From positions 1-64,000 of the forward strand of contig JBBSIC010000010.1 in assembly GCA_038232275.1 (NCBI GenBank): a stretch of 64,000 nucleotides of DNA, given 5' to 3'. Shown piece by piece: positions 62,828-64,000 of this stretch. Source of the DNA: DATLGB01 sp038232275 (GTDB lineage Bacteria; Actinomycetota; Thermoleophilia; Solirubrobacterales; Solirubrobacteraceae). The notes beneath the pieces are model-generated. The model was not told the origin of the DNA. It did not search any database and saw only the letters and a list, made by a program, of their open reading frames with translations. The position numbers and the translations under genes are program-made. The stretch's first letter is position 1, and the number at the start of each line of letters is the position of its first letter.

Positions 62828-64000
62828 TCAGCTCCCGTCGACCGCGTTCTCGATGACCCCGGCGATCCCTCGCTCCCGGTCTCCGAGGAACACCGTCATG
62901 TCCTGCAGCATCGGCATGCGCTCGGCCAGGAAGGTCACGAGCTCCGTGCCGGTCCGGCCCGTGAAGAGGTTGTGCACTTCTTCCGGATCCACCGAGACGT
63001 CGAAGAGCTCCAAGGCAACCCACGCGGGGCCGACGCGCAGGAGCGTCGACCCGACAGGCACCATGCGACGGATCGCCGGGGCGACGAGCGACGAGGCGCT
63101 CGACGGGGGCGAGAACGACGTGACGATGAGCTTGTAGGGCCCCTGGATGAAGGCCTTGAGGTTGTGGTGTCGCGCCGCGGTCCGTCCGAGGACACGGTTG
63201 CGCATCCGGGCCGCTCGGGTCGTCCCCTTGCCGTCGCGGTTGACGTTGAGCCTTTCTCGGCTCGGCAGGTACAGGTACCTGCGGTCCTCGCTCGTGATGA
63301 CGCGGCTCGGGTCGAACTGCGTCGAGGCGATGCTGCGCCCGTCGGTCGCGCTGGCCTGCGGCTGGCCGGCGAGCTCCAAGAGCGTCGGGACGATGTCCGT
63401 CGAGGCGACCGGATCGGACCGGCGCCGACCCATGCGCTCCACCAGCGCCGGCGCCGTGGAGGGCGGCAAGTGAAAGCACAACGGCACGTTGATCAGGTCG
63501 TCGTGGACCCGACCGCCGTGATGGATGCGCCCGAGGTCGTAGTCGAAGCCTTCTCCGTGGTCGCCCGTGATGCAGACCACGGTCGAATCGCGGTCGACGG
63601 CGTCGACGAGGCGGCTGAGTTGGGCGTCGAGGCGGTGCACGCACGCGTCATAGAGGGAGCGGATCCTGCGCCGCTCGGATGCCGTCTGGTCCGTCCACGC
63701 CAGATAGCCACTGCCGAGGCGAAACCAGTCGCGCCGGTCGGGAAAGCAGGCCTCGTAGTGCTCCTTGCAGTTCGCCGCCATGTAGTCGTGCGGAAGGTTC
63801 GTGTGGAAGAACAGGAAGAACGGGTTGCCGTCGGAGCCTCCGCGGATCGCCTCGCAGGCCCTCGCGAAAGGGGCCTCCCAGTCGGCCGGAGGCAGGTAGT
63901 GATACTCGTCGAAGCCGCTCTGGAATCCCAGGGATCCGGGCTCCAGGTTCGGGTTGTTGACCACCCCGATCTTGCGATAGCCGGCGGGAAGCAGGTGAGT
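62828..64000 (-). CDS. Sulfatase/alkaline-phosphatase superfamily hydrolase (5' end beyond window)
   Basis: The frame is open to the right edge, so the N-terminus with the nucleophile Cys or Ser motif is missing and sulfatase proper cannot be told from phosphoethanolamine-transferase relatives. What remains includes FLFFHTNLPHDYM, the metal/substrate block VVCITGDHGEGFDYDLGRIHHGG (read across residues 63568-63500 by position), VPLCFHLP and TDIVPTLLELAG. These are all typical of arylsulfatase-like enzymes. The last third (YKLIVTS, LFDVSVDPEEVHNLF) is the standard C-terminal subdomain. Beside three sulfotransferases, a role in trimming sulfate from the polymer, or in recycling it, is attractive but unproven. 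GTG 63964 could be an internal start, but the upstream residues LPAGYRKIGVVNN fit the family. Confidence 0.83.
   Translation of the reverse strand, partial: THLLPAGYRKIGVVNNPNLEPGSLGFQSGFDEYHYLPPADWEAPFARACEAIRGGSDGNPFFLFFHTNLPHDYMAANCKEHYEACFPDRRDWFRLGSGYLAWTDQTASERRRIRSLYDACVHRLDAQLSRLVDAVDRDSTVVCITGDHGEGFDYDLGRIHHGGRVHDDLINVPLCFHLPPSTAPALVERMGRRRSDPVASTDIVPTLLELAGQPQASATDGRSIASTQFDPSRVITSEDRRYLYLPSRERLNVNRDGKGTTRAARMRNRVLGRTAARHHNLKAFIQGPYKLIVTSFSPPSSASSLVAPAIRRMVPVGSTLLRVGPAWVALELFDVSVDPEEVHNLFTGRTGTELVTFLAERMPMLQDMTVFLGDRERGIAGVIENAVDGS

Noticed and set aside
1..64000. MbtH-like protein, tRNA, rRNA, CRISPR or IS element
   Set aside because: I looked for the short MbtH motif pattern, for direct-repeat arrays and for transposase motifs and saw none. 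A proper HMM and tRNAscan search would be needed to exclude very short genes.

Overview
The window is a very GC-rich, gene-dense bacterial segment with frequent GTG and TTG starts, ATGA-type stop/start overlaps and no intron-like or phage-like structure. This fits a high-GC actinobacterium. The cell-envelope gene set hints at the Thermoleophilia/Solirubrobacterales, but that placement is inference. I saw no rRNA, tRNA, CRISPR array or insertion sequence. No stretch longer than 300 bases lacks a gene; the largest gaps are 138 bases (10315-10452) and 127 bases (46232-46358).

Left edge (1-4.5 kb): a HEAT-repeat membrane protein cut by the window edge, a GNAT acetyltransferase, and a Wzm/Wzt-type polysaccharide ABC exporter.

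NRPS cluster (4.5-42 kb): this appears to be a split, multi-operon nonribosomal peptide system.
- A minus-strand operon encodes a C-A-PCP-TE synthetase (Thr-type pocket), an Sfp-type phosphopantetheinyl transferase and a TauD/SyrP-type dioxygenase.
- A plus-strand pair encodes a sulfotransferase and a PCP-C-A(Thr)-PCP-C synthetase.
- A minus-strand pair encodes A-PCP-TE (Gly-type pocket) and a short-chain dehydrogenase.
- A long plus-strand run (21.5-42.0 kb) starts with an acyl-unit module (FkbH, ACP, MaoC-SDR fusion, BtrH-like acyltransferase). It continues with C*-A(Asp)-PCP, a free-standing C protein, a second C*-A(Asp)-PCP, C-A(unassigned)-PCP, C-A(Dab)-PCP and a diaminobutyrate aminotransferase.
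The two C* domains have lost the HHxxxDG motif and each sits before an Asp-type A domain. The true C domain for each is supplied by the neighbouring polypeptide. Together with the TauD enzyme this matches the logic of beta-hydroxyaspartate interface domains. A working prediction is a small acylated peptide containing Thr, two (hydroxy)Asp, one unassigned residue, Dab, and possibly Gly and a second Thr. It may also be sulfated.

Envelope/polysaccharide locus (42-64 kb): two secreted proteins (LVIVD-repeat and fibronectin-III types), Wzz, a Wzy/O-antigen-ligase protein, acyltransferase 3, two sulfotransferases, a GT2, a GT4-WecG fusion, a glycerophosphotransferase, a hexapeptide acetyltransferase, a DUF1996 protein, a Wzx flippase, a GT4, two FkbM methyltransferases and a sulfatase cut by the right edge. 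With Wzm/Wzt on the other side, the NRPS cluster is bracketed by glycan-export genes. I found no dedicated peptide exporter, MbtH protein or pathway regulator.
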